Shown one piece after another: positions 32,205 to 43,181 of a stretch of DNA of 64,000 nucleotides (within the stretch, counting starts at the first letter, position 1; each line of letters starts with the position of its first letter). A program made the translations under genes and the position numbers. The DNA comes from Lyophyllum atratum. Taxonomy: Eukaryota; Basidiomycota; Agaricomycetes; Agaricales; Lyophyllaceae. The stretch is taken from the NCBI GenBank assembly GCA_014905825.1, contig JACGCN010000009.1, forward strand, positions 1,488,001 to 1,552,000. The letters run 5' to 3'. The notes under the pieces were generated by a model that had not been told where the DNA came from, searched no databases, and saw only the letters and a program-made list of their open reading frames with translations.

Positions 32205-32975
32205 ATGGTAAACGATGGAGACTACGATATGGAGGAGGTCGACTCTTCCTACCCTTGTAAATCCACACCTGCGCCCATCGCCGCACCCCTCCCTACCGAG
32301 CTCGTCCACGACGGCTCCTCGTCCCTTATCCTCGCCGTGTGGGACCTCGATACCAAACCCGGAGACGTCGCGTCCTTTTTAGCGCGATGGCCGCCTTCGC
32401 GTACGCCTGGCACTTACGCGACATGGATCGCCGCCGACAAAGGACCCCATCCGACACCGGGGAAACCGCAGGACTTGGAAGGTCTGATGAAGGACTGGGC
32501 TGTATTGAAGGAGCGGGGAGCAGAGGCGCAGGCGCAGGCCAACGCGCAAGAGAATGTTCAATTAAATGGACAAGAGCAAGGGTCGCAACAAGCACAGGGA
32601 AACGGGATTGTGACAGTAGAGACCCTCGACGCTCTCGCTCAGGCGCATGGCGTGCTCTCCGGGAAATGGCTCGTATACGCCGATCCGCACCAGGTCGACG
32701 ACCTCTGGTCGCGCATCGTCACCGCGGTTGTCGCGAGCGCGCCGTCGGGAACGGGTGGCCGCGCGAAGGTGTCGCCAGCGCGCCCAGATGAACCGCACGT
32801 TGTGTGCGTGTATGTGGAGGACTATAGCGACGGGGCAGAAGTGGGACGAGTGAGGGATGCACTGAGAAGGGCAGGGGTGCGGTGGAGAATTGGGTTCAAG
32901 CCGGATGTGTATACGCATTTGGGGATTTATAAAGGAAACGAGTGGAGGATACGTCCAAGCCGATATTTGGCATAA
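32205..32975 (+). CDS. DUF1917 / UPF0696 (BLES03-like) protein
   Basis: Intron-less frame of 256 aa from the ATG at 32205. Family signatures lie in order: SSSLILAVWDLDTKPGDVAS; GKWLVYADPHQVDDLWSRIV; HVVCVYVEDYSDGAEVGRVR; GVRWRIGFKPDVYTHLGIYK followed by GNEWRIRPSRY. This matches the DUF1917 family, whose human member (C11orf68/BLES03) has an eIF4E-like fold; cellular function is unknown. A Gln/Ala-rich insert (about aa 105-135) separates the two conserved halves. Probably cytosolic. Confidence 0.85.
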   Translation: MVNDGDYDMEEVDSSYPCKSTPAPIAAPLPTELVHDGSSSLILAVWDLDTKPGDVASFLARWPPSRTPGTYATWIAADKGPHPTPGKPQDLEGLMKDWAVLKERGAEAQAQANAQENVQLNGQEQGSQQAQGNGIVTVETLDALAQAHGVLSGKWLVYADPHQVDDLWSRIVTAVVASAPSGTGGRAKVSPARPDEPHVVCVYVEDYSDGAEVGRVRDALRRAGVRWRIGFKPDVYTHLGIYKGNEWRIRPSRYLA

Positions 32976-34231
32976 GTGGATGATCTAAGTATACGTTTCG
33001 GACTGTACTCTAATATGCTTGTATACCACATATCTTTGATGATTATCGATGTGAGAGGAGCTTCGTACGTGATATATCATATTCCTTGGACAGTAGTTGA
33101 TACTGAGTACTTATGTTTCTTCTCTCCTATCTCTGACGTGATCCAACTCCACGGATGGTGTTCTCTTGTTCTTCTGTCTTGGACAAGTTCTGATAGCGTA
33201 TGTAAAAGAGTCCTAGACCTTGACGCTTATCAAAGTCAAAGAAGGACGGAAGAGCAAGTTGCAACTGCGACTCGAGTCTAATGGCGGGATCAGGCCAGAT
33301 TGGGGTCAACTGAGGATGACATGTGCCCCTTTCGGTCAGGCTGTTATAAATAACTTGAAGCTGTGAATGACTCTGACATCTCGTTCTCTTCTCCTACCGC
33401 CATGTCTGTGCGCACACGTCCTTTTTAGCCCTGGACAGCCTCGCGCCCACATTCCCTCCAACTTTGAGCCTTTCGTTGCTATCGTTATACCATCCTATCT
33501 AGGAACATAATCTAGGAAACATGACGTCGAGGTCAAGAAGTATCGGCAGATCAGTGGCTGGCGTACGTGGTTTAGACACTTAAAGGTGCGCATATAAAAG
33601 CCTATGTCTTTCATATTTACTCACCAACGTCTAAAGATTACGCCCGCTCCATCTTAAAAGGGGGGTAACATACTTCGCTAAGTCCCTTCCGCAATCCGAT
33701 TTGGTCAGGAGATCAAGGTCAGCCTCTCGCAATTGCTGTTGGTCCATGATCATCTTCTTTCGTTCCCTATGAACGTCATCGAAGATGCCGACGAGGCTGA
33801 CTTTGGGCTGACTGGGCTCGCCAGGTCTCCCGGTCCGCTGCCCATATGGACTTTTGACAATGATCTCCAACAAGGCGACGGTTCTTCGATTCATTGCCAG
33901 TTCTCGCATTCAAATAGGCTCCACTGAAACTCTAACGCGGGAAGCTCGCCCATAACACCTATCCCAGAGAGATCGTACCATGCTACTATCTCAAGGGATG
34001 CTGCTGTGCAAGTACGAAGAGAGGGTATCTACATAAGAGTATATCTCCAAATGACAAAGAAACGCGTACAACAAAGGGTACTACGGCGCACTACAGCGGT
34101 GCACAAGACGAAACCGAAACGACAGTAAGGGTCCAAAATGCTATTACTCGGAACACGGTATACGGATTACTTCTTCCACGACTCCAGACCCACCACACCC
34201 ACGCCACACTCCCACAGAGCAGAGCCTAGGC
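32976..34231. other. Intergenic, nothing firm
   Basis: Holds a 92-codon minus-strand ATG frame (33909-33631, MRELAMNRRTVALLEIIVKS) without recognisable domain or homologue in the window; it may be chance. Confidence 0.4.
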
Positions 34232-35447
34232 CTAATCGCGCTTGACGTGGAGGAGGCCGAGAGGTAGGCGGACGATGGGGTTCGACTCCACGGCGAGCAG
34301 TTCAGCGAGGCCGATGTAGTACGCGACGAAGGCGGTGATGACACCGAGGACACCGCCGGCTTTGGATGCACTGCAAGTGGAATAATTCAGATGTTATCCG
34401 GCGTATGGTAAAGAGTTGGACCCACTTCAAGCTGGCGTTGAACTCGCCAGCAGCAAGGCACGCAAAGGTGACTGTGAGGAAGCCAAAGAGCGTAATGAAC
34501 GCGATGTTCTTGCCCAGTGACACGAAGCTATGAAGGAACGCGTCAATCTACAGCACAAGTAGGAGTGACATGAGAGAAGGGGACGCACAAGAGGAAGAAC
34601 GTGACGAGGGTCCAACAGGTGAGGTAGATGCCGAGCGCGCTCTGCAGTTCCGTCTTGTTAGTGCCGTAAGCGGCAGCGATGCCGCTACCGGGGATTAGGA
34701 TCGTGGCGTAGGACATCCAGAAGGCACCATATGAGGTGAATGCTGCGTGGAAGGAAGGTCAGCATAGATCGCGCACATAGTGAACGATATCTCTAAACGG
34801 ATGCTAATAGCAAGACGGCAGGATCAAATATGGGGTAGCATATCGAGACGAAGAGGCTTGTCGAAGAGTTGATCGAGATTGACCACTTTAGGCAACTCGA
34901 GTGACAACAACAAACTTTACGGCGCAAGGTTTATCCCTCCCCCACTAAGGCCGCATCGCCCACTGAAAACGGAGAAAGAAAAGGGGCTAACAACTTGAAG
35001 CGAATAGGGGGGGAAGAGGAAGATGAAGATGACGAAGGGAGGGGGGGGGAACTGAGGACAGGAGGTGGGTTGCTCACCAGTGCCACCAAACATATTTCCA
35101 CGGGGGAACTCCCACATGCCGGCCAAGAGCTGGGCGAGACCTCCACAGAAGATGGCCATGCCGACGACGACATTAGGGTGAGTGATGCCGCGAGTCTGGA
35201 TGTTGTACAGGGACAGGATCAACGTTGTCGACGCGAAGGAGAACAAGCCGCTGTGAGGGAAGGGGTAATCTTAGTCCGTGCCCTAGCAGATACGGCGACG
35301 GCAGGGGCGGTCTTACAGTGAACCGGGGTTGCCGATGCTCGATGGGCGCGGGGTATAGGCAGCCGTTGTGGCAGCGTTGGTGTGGCCGAGGGCTTGCTGG
35401 GGCGGGATTGCCTCGACGCTCCCTTTCTCAATGTCTTGCTTGGACAT
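34232..35447 (-). CDS. GPR1/FUN34/YaaH family acetate/ammonium transporter
   Basis: Five exons (35447-35317, 35250-35078, 34742-34589, 34527-34426, 34370-34232), 232 aa, phases consistent. A hydrophilic N-terminus precedes the family motif NPGSLGLFSFAST (canonical NPAPLGL). Six TM spans follow, with LYNIQTRGITHPNVVVGMAI, GGLAQLLAGMWEFPRGNMFG and FTSYGAFWMSYATILIPGSG highly typical. Family members (Ato1/Ady2 in yeast) carry acetate and other short carboxylates, or have been linked to ammonium export, at the plasma membrane. The second intron (335 nt) is far longer than the others and contains long purine/pyrimidine runs. The ACI/FLS regulation seen elsewhere cannot be judged here. Confidence 0.9.
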
Positions 35448-38423
35448 GGCGCTGCTCAAGGTATGTGGGGGATGTTCAGTTGGGACGTGGCGAACGACTG
35501 AACGCAAAATTTCGGCCGCCGCTATTTATGGCACTGTTAACGACTCAACCGAACTGACTGATTCGCTTCGTGGAAAAATGATCAGAGTCATGGGTCATCA
35601 ACATGATCGTACCCGCACCCCGCATTCCCCACCCCTGGTTCGATCTGTGCTACGCGCCTTCTTTCTTCGCCAAATACTGCACCTAGTCTACCTCGATACC
35701 CTGCCCATGAGCACAGACGATTCAATCCAATCCCCCCCCCTCCAAAACCGAACAGTGTGTTGATTCTCGCACGGAACATGTCTGCCAATCAAACTAGATC
35801 GTCGATCATAACAGCCGACTTTTCGCCTCGCCCTATTTTTTAGGAGCTTCTCCATCCCCATTCCCTCCCCCCCTCTGATTTCATCACAGACCCATTCAAG
35901 GTGTAGGCGTTTACGTACATGCAGTCTCTACAAGCGCTGAGCGCTGAATCCTGCGACGCGTTTGGGACATGGAGCTTGCGCGAGAAGCCCGTCGGGTGTC
36001 GGAGTTAGTTTGTTTCTCTCCTTTTTTTCATTTGTTTCCTAGATCAAACTCGGCTGGTTCACCTCCTCCTGATTCGGTTGTTTTCGGCGCTCCTAGACCT
36101 GCGCCTGGTCCTCGAACGACTCCTCTACCAATTGCCACTGGTCCTGGGCTAAGCCCTTTATTTTAGGAGGAAAAGCATCTGCGTCAAATCTGCGTAGTCA
36201 CTAGTGTAGGGCAAGCACGCCAAGGTCAGTCCTTCACACGACGCCCATCCCTTGGGCTCGGAACATAGTTGGAATTGTCTGTGCCACCTGAAGCCAATTT
36301 CAGGGAGGCTACGCTATCGACGGCGAGCAATCATTTCGCCCAAATTTCGCCTCGAGTACGGCTCTATGTGCCCAAGCCAGCGCTAGTCATACCAAGCATT
36401 GCACCTGTTTCGGCACCTCAGAAGCTCGTTCCCGCTATTGAGCATGTTCCTGATGAGATGAGGCTTCCAGGCGCGTTCGCTAACCTGCTATGTAACAGCC
36501 ATGAACAATATAATCCGCCCCTGCCGACCCTGCCAACTCTCACGACCAAAAGTCCTCACGCGTCAACATGTCTGATCTTGGCGGAGACGGCTGGTATGTT
36601 TCAGTTTCAGTTTCATTTTCGTTGGATGCCACAGACCCAGCCAACACTGCACTATGGATCCTGCGATGGGCCATCCCTGACCGTGATGATGATGGGGGGC
36701 GCAAGTGAAGAAAAATCATTTTTAGCACATCCAGCACCTTCATTCAATGCTGTTCGCTCGACCCTTCCCGCTGGCAAGCATCTTGATATGTTCCATGCAA
36801 AATTTCCGACTCATATACGCGTATCCAATCGCCACTCTTTTCCGCCCTCTGTCTAGCACGTACGCGCAAATCTGCGAGATCCGGGCGCGTTTCATTTTCT
36901 GTCACTCAACTGTCACTGCCTTGTGTTCAACCCGAATTGCCCGACGACATGGATATGTATGTTCGACTCGAAACCATATCCCTATACGGACTATCTGCCA
37001 GCGACTGGAACCCCGCAACGTGTCCCCTCCTCCTTCGGTCTGTTCACCTTTCTTGCTCGACGCGACTTCTATATCTCTGCTTGCACCCAGGGCCTCCCCC
37101 TACCCCTCACAAGCTATGGCCCAATGAACTAGCTCGACGTCACGCAGTAGGGCTGCAGGGGAGCCCCAACGCCCCCGACCAGGGCTCCAAGTGCGAGCAT
37201 GACCCATCCTGCTCCGCGCTAACTCCACTACGCCGACACCGTCGCCTGGTCCTTTCAGGTACCGTGCACAATTCCGTGGGTTTTCGGAAGCTCCCCCGTG
37301 TCATCCACTCCTGGAGCTCCAGAACACAAACACGCTTTGAAGGTTTCGTAGGCTCTCGAATCTTGATAATGAAGTGCACTAGCGCTCTCTACTTGACATC
37401 GAACAACGGGTGCCCAGGTGACGATACGAAGCCATGCCCCGCGATGAATCCTTCGAGTTTGTGGACACCTTCAACCTTTCGGCATCAGCGCCCCAGTGCC
37501 ACATCTGATTCTTTGCGGGAGAGGGATTTGTGATGAGCCCTGACGCGAACATTTGCCTCCGGACGCGTACCTAATCCACCTTATGTATGTCATTAGGAGT
37601 ACGCAGGAGTACGCCCAAATTAATTGAAGAAGCGCGATCCTGGTCTACTCTCGCGAAGGATCCGCCTCAACGCTGTCTTGGAGTTATGCCTGCTGGTGCG
37701 AGTTGAAGCAAAGGAATGGCTGTATCGGAGCATCGGAGCGATATACCATTTCTGTCATGGCCAGTGCGTGAAGCTCACTTTCGGGGCATTTCCTCGTTTT
37801 ATCCGGGCCTGGTGCTTAGTTTAAGTAGCCGATCGTGGGGCTCGTCCAAGAGGAGTCGTACTAGATTCTTCCGTCCGAGGACATGAGATAGAAATAGACC
37901 ATTCCGCCGTGCAGAGCGGATTGGAACATGTGCTATCTGCTATCTACTCATCAGTGTTTGCGTTCTGACTGAACAGGGTCCGAGCCAAGTGACCGATACT
38001 GGTGCATTCGAAGGAGGGATCCCAACACGCCTTGATCGAACCTTCTGAGTTTTTGACCATAGCAGGCGTCGAAGACGCCGAGCTGAGTGGCGAGGTTTTA
38101 ACTAGAACGTCTTCGGGGTCTGTAAAGTGGGTCGTGATCTTGTCTGATTATCGTGCGACGAGGATTGCTGCCTCGATCGTCCGCATGCTCGGGCAGTAAA
38201 GTAAGCACCTCTTGCGATGCTGGTCGCATAAAATCTGCTCCCAAAAGCGCAGATAAGATTGCTTAGAATTATGACATCACCTGATTTTTCGAGCTGCAAG
38301 CGTCGAAAGAGATATCTGCTAGTAGTGCGCGTGAATATCTTTGGTTGTATATACATGAATGCTGTCTATGAGTATGCTATTTTACGAGCGCACCCGTCAC
38401 CCGTGCTCAATCCCAAAACGCTC
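35448..38423. other. Long intergenic stretch, weak coding candidates only
   Basis: Nearly 3 kb without a recognised gene. A possible spliced frame from the ATG at 35969 (MELAREARRVSE, then a Pro-rich exon reading PAPGPRTTPLPIATGPG) and a longer Pro-rich frame at 36269-36856 (no ATG start) may belong to a low-complexity protein gene, but no splice model I tried holds together. Confidence 0.35.
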
Positions 38424-39768
38424 TCATGCGGTCCAGGTCTTCTGGAGGGCAACAAGCGCGTCTGCCGCCGCCACGATGGTGTCCTCAGGCTTGATCCACG
38501 CGCCGAAGTTGAGATCGTCATTCGTGCGCTTGGTGTCGAGCCTCGACGCAGGGCCGGGGAGATCAGCGAAGTCGCTAACTGCAGCGGTCTTGATCTCGGG
38601 GCGGACCTTGTTGAGGTGGGCGACGGCCTCTTTCCAGGTGAGGTTGCCACCGTTGGCGATGTAGCGCTTCTGCTCGAGGGGCTTGCGCGGGACGTTGAGG
38701 GCGAGGACGTGTGTCTTGGCGACGTCGCGGACGTCAACGACGAAGGGGGGGATGGGGGGGAGGGTGCCGCCCGAGATGAGGCCGTAGATCATGCCGTTGG
38801 TGCCAAGACCGGCGGCGGAGGGAAGGGGGTAGTGCTTGGCATAAGGGCCGAAGACGAACCCAGGGAGGACTAAGAGGGAAGAAGGAAGAGGGTTTAAGGA
38901 TATGATTGTGGCTGTGAATGAGTAAGGTCATACGCACCAGTAGCGACATCGAGTTCGGGGTGGTCCTTGGCAAACTCCCAGATAGCCTTTTCGGCGAGGT
39001 TCTTCGAGGCGAAGTAGACGTAGTAGGGATCCTCGGCCTGTTTCTCGGCCTCCTCCCTTGAAACAACACCCCAGTCGGCACCAGTGAAGGTCTGTCCGGC
39101 GAAACCAGGGCGTAGAGAGGCTAAAGGAATATATTGCGTTAGACAATGTAGCGTACACAGAACCTGTGGGGACATACGATCCATGATGGCACCGAAGCTG
39201 CTTGTGATGACGATTTTCTCAATTCCAGCCTTGACGGTAGCCTGGAGGATGTTGGTGGTTCCGCTGATAGCACTCTGGAGAGGGGGGTCAGATCAAGATC
39301 TAGTGATTGGGATATCTGAATCTTACGTTCAGAGTATCATCGACAGATGTGCGTCCGGGCAGGGGTGAAGCGACATGAATGACGGCGTAGACGCCTTGTT
39401 GAATCGTTCAAAATCAAGTGAGCTGCGAATTAGAATAGCGACATACCCTTAAGAGCCTCGGATAGATCATCAGTTGCGATATCATCGACTTGGACGAATT
39501 CGAGTCCTTCGACCTTGACGGTGTCGTTGAGCTGCTTAGCTTTAGCACCGCGGGTCGTTCTGAGGGAAAGTGTCGTGAGTTAAGACGTCACCCAAATAGA
39601 AAATCGCTACGAACCCTCGTACGCGGTATCCAGCTGCCAAGAAGTGATCGGCGACCTGTCCAGCAATGAAGCCGGTGATACCAGTGACCTAGAAGCCAGC
39701 AAGATCGTTAGTCGTCGTCCAAGCGGGTCAAAGAAGATCGGACCCACCAAAACAAGCTTTTCAGACAT
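38424..39768 (-). CDS. NAD(P)H-dependent extended SDR reductase (dihydroflavonol-reductase/Gre2-like)
   Basis: Several exons starting 39768-39748, then 39688-39615. The protein begins MSEKLVLVTGITGFIAGQVA, giving the Rossmann TGxxGF(I/L)A motif, with AAGYRVRGTTRGAKAKQLN. VYAVIHVASPLPG, KIVITSSFGAIMD and the catalytic YFASK (YxxxK) in YYVYFASKNLAEKAIWEF follow, then VLPGFVFGPYAKHYPLPSAA and VVDVRDVAKTHVLALNVP in the substrate domain. This matches cytosolic aldehyde/ketone reductases related to dihydroflavonol 4-reductase and yeast Gre2; the natural substrate (methylglyoxal-like aldehydes, aromatic aldehydes) is not determined. A TATATA box lies about 85 nt upstream. Confidence 0.9.
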
Positions 39769-39851
39769 GATGATTGTAGATGTAGAGGGGTAAGTTGAAG
39801 ATGAAGATGAACGAGAGTTTCTGAGGACTCAGTTCCTAAAACGCTGGTGGT

Positions 39852-39859
39852 TTATATAG
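39852..39859 (-). promoter_or_regulatory. TATA box of the SDR reductase gene
   Basis: CTATATAA on the minus strand about 85 nt before the ATG. Confidence 0.45.
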
Positions 39860-41560
39860 CCATGCCTCGTATGTGGAAGGTGATCCGAGATCCACGAATA
39901 GAAGTAGATAGATGCGCCGTGAATGGCTGATGGTGCCATTCACTTCAACTTAATCATCCGATGACCCAGGCGACAAGAGCTTCTCACCGCACGTCAAAAA
40001 CAAGGGGAACCCCAGCGGCTTATTGACCGCTCAGAAGTGCTCCGCAAACAGCAACCGTACCCGAACTTCCAAATCACTCGTAGGAGAGGGCTCGGCCATT
40101 CTCCGTATGGGCCAGACGTTAGTAATGATGATGAGGCCACGTATGTTCTGGCTTAGAGGGCCATATACATGTAGATAACAGAGCATCGGACACTGCCGCA
40201 GAATCATCGCCGAGGGTCTTTGCTCCATGTGAAAAGATGGCATGGATCGAATTGGGCTGAATAATCCCATATTGGTCTTCGTGACGTGGGCTTTGTACGC
40301 TGGTCCGCTCGTAATTTTTTGTCGCGGATGGCAACGGCCAAATCTGTTCGAATATGCGGAAATGCGATGTCGTCACGTATCGAGGGTGGAATAGTCTGAA
40401 CAAGAGTGAGGTGCAGCTGAGAAAACAAAAATTGAAGTCCCGGGCCGAGAGGCTGAATAATAACAACATGTCGCCTTGCATTGACAACATATCCAAACAA
40501 TCATTTTTGCTTTCCATCTCCACGCCAGTCCAAAGTCAATGCCATAAGACAGTCTACTGCTGCATGCTTCAATATACCTAATAATTCCGGGCTCGTCTGG
40601 TGATGATGGGACTACAAGCTTGTATGCCTGACCTCGGTAGCCCTTGATGTCGATAGGACCATCTCAGATGTGGACCGGGGCTGGACCGGGGTCTACCCTG
40701 GTCTGACCAACGACTGATCCCGTCTTCTATGACTGAAAGGAGATTCCAGACGTCCTGAATAGTCAGAGATCTCCTTCTACCCCAAGCCGAGCTTCGTGAG
40801 TGACCACTCCTTGATGTTGCTATCTTACGGGCAGTCCCGTGCACCCTGTCTCAAGGCAGTCTTTCACCCATTGCTCGTGAACCTCGGGAGAATCGAAGCG
40901 CTTCTACTCCGAGTGGGTGTGCGTTTTGATGTTACAGTAGGTGTGTATAAATCCTTAGAAAAGCCCTTCCATCCCATCGTAGGCTTACGAGCTAAACCCG
41001 TTACTCATATGGAGAGCTGCAGCTGCTTAGGCACCTTCTTTTCGGTTCAGCGACGCCGCTTTGTAATTTCGTCGCTGGCACTGCATGTCTAGGTTCGGGT
41101 GGCCGCAGTCAATGAAACGTCCTGGGTCGTCAGGTGCGCCTCTGTTATCGCCAGGAAAAAAACGCAGGCAGCCCAAGAGATGGCCTGCGGGACGCGCTAT
41201 ACTCTTCCTCAATTGTCCTAGTATCTTCCTTTCGTTTGCCATTTAATATCTAATTGATCCCGCTGATCGTGGCGCTGTTGACACCGGAGCCGTAGCCTGT
41301 CGTTGACAAGCTACGGAGCACATAAGACGAAGGAACAGAAGACGAGAGATTGAGACATGCCTGTAAATTTTGCGCCGTATGTCTCTCTCCTGGCGCTCAC
41401 TAGGAATGACTGCGGGCCTTCGCTGCCTCAAGATACATCTTTTGTTGGAATAAGTTCTGCACATACGCAGCTGGATACACGAGAGATGTACAACATAATT
41501 AATCGAGACGTTCGGTAGATAGTGGGTGGTCGACAATAGATAAGATAAGATGGTCAATGT
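39860..41560. other. Intergenic, nothing firm
   Basis: Contains a 134-codon minus-strand frame (40523-40119) with no domain and no splice support, and a small tandem duplication of TGGACCGGGG near 40674-40694. Otherwise nothing was seen. Confidence 0.4.
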
Positions 41561-41619
41561 AGCGTGCGAAATGTTGACGATGGCTCCCCAGTGTCAGCCA
41601 ACGCCAACCCTACCCTTGA

Positions 41620-42903
41620 ACCCTTCCACTCAAGCTTCCAACACGGTTTCCATGGACGTTACCGCGACGTCAGCCTATACGCTGTGGACTATAACAATAT
41701 CTTGTCACCGAAACCCCATTCATCACGATTCACATTGAAGAGTCAACCACCGGCCGGCGCCCGAAACTTCAAACGCGCAAGTTGACGAAACTTGAACGTT
41801 GAACGTTGACCAGCATGAACCAGCCGCATACATCAATTACATGGCAACCGGAATATGCATCCGAACGCGTGTTTCTCTGGATTCAACTCTTCCTGGCAGG
41901 CCTCTCATTTTGTAATGGACGAGTCACGAATCAGCCCATGGCACAGAACCCTTCCCGACCTACGGAGAAACTCTTTTTTTGCTCGTACAGAAGGATTACA
42001 GAGCGCCCTTCTGAATGCTTTCAGACTCAAATTATGCGCAGGTTGTTATTGGATGGGCACTTGATAACAACGTCCCAAAGAAGAGCTTGCACATCGAGTG
42101 GGGTGAACATATTGTCCATGTGTGTCTTTACCAATTTGTACATCAATGTCACCACCCTTTAACCTTAATTTTTCCTAGGCTTCTATTCTACTCACCGCCA
42201 ATGTCGCCTTCCTTGCTATTCCATCAAACGACCCGTCAAACAATGCTGATGTCGCGGGCCCTACTCGTTCTCCTCCACAATTTGCAAGCTATGTATCAAC
42301 GGTGACGAGCTTTGGCAGCATGATGCTCGCCCTTATACTCGTCCGGCAGCACAGGACCAGAGAACGTGACACCACCGATCGAGTAGTGGTAACTCCCCTC
42401 GCTCACCTGCTCCCCTTTTTCAAAATGCGACAAATTTAGCACAACTTTCTGAAGAAACGACATAGCCCGACTCGTAGCCTTGAGACCCTAGCCATCATGT
42501 ACAGTCTCCCCTACGCGCTGCTCATGTGGGGGAAAGCTCGACGGTTCCTTTCACCTTGCCATGCCACTAACTTCAGAATGATAGCATGGTTACATTTCTT
42601 TTAGCATTCATTCTCATGTGCTTTGACATATCAACGCTCCTGGCCCGCGCTGTCGTCGAATTTGCCACCCTCTTGGTCTGTATCCTCATTGCTTGGTGCA
42701 TTGGAATGGCAAGGGAGGAGACGGACTTCCGATGGCGACAATGGTTGAAGAAAAACATCGGACGGGCTAGTCAGGGAGGGATGACCAGGACCAATTGGCG
42801 GAAGAGTATCGTGTGTGGGGAGATGGATCGTGTATTAGGTTGGCGCCATTCTACGCCATCCTTCCTTCGAACGAGAGGAGTCCAGGAGCCTTCAACGGCG
42901 TGA
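41620..42903 (+). pseudogene. Decayed second copy of the WW-type multi-TM gene (copy C)
   Basis: Downstream exons align with the gene at 3204-6046. EWGEHIVH sits before a GT at about 42120. Exon 42179-42389 reads ILLTANVAFLAIPSNDPSNN and SYVSTVTSFGSMMLALILVR (counterparts of copy A exon 10). The exon near 42440-42530 contains LAIMYSLPYALLMW. The last exon from 42585 reads MVTFLLAFILMCFDISTLLA. The splice donor after LLMW is GGGAAAGC where copy A has GCGTAAGC, so the GT is lost. Upstream, only a FHGRYRDVSLY echo of the FHGQYGARLY exon is found (about 41640), and no WW domain was seen. It is most likely a 5'-decayed pseudogene. Confidence 0.6.
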
Positions 42904-43181
42904 TGATGTGCCTCAAGGAGACGTTTCTAGCTGTTCCTTCTTTTCAGCGACTTAGAAGCAATTATGTATGCTTGTACAGCGGAGAGGGTTTCTACGTGTA
43001 GAATGTGAGGGGCTAACTTGAACGTGACCGGGGTTGAGCACTAAAAGGCCAGTCGCTACCAAGTACACACCTCCAATCACGCTCACGGAAGAAAGGCTGA
43101 TACGTGGACAATACGTGGAGTATAGTAAATGAGAATGTATTTAGTCATAGTCCACACAAAAACACACAACGGCGATCTGGT
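42904..43181. other. Intergenic
   Basis: Short 3' flank between copy C and the minus-strand serine hydrolase; no glycoprotein remnant seen here. Confidence 0.4.

Noticed and set aside
35030..35056. G-run as an assembly gap or telomeric repeat
   Set aside because: It is a short G-rich run inside the long intron of the transporter gene, not a telomere-type hexamer array.
36747..37533. Several overlapping plus-strand ORFs of 69-198 codons
   Set aside because: Three frames are open over the same stretch, Cys/Pro/Ser/Leu-rich, with no domain and no ATG-plus-splice model; likely chance in GC-rich DNA.
40119..40523. 134-codon minus-strand ORF
   Set aside because: Contains an ATG but no domain, no conserved neighbour, and a composition like the surrounding non-coding DNA.
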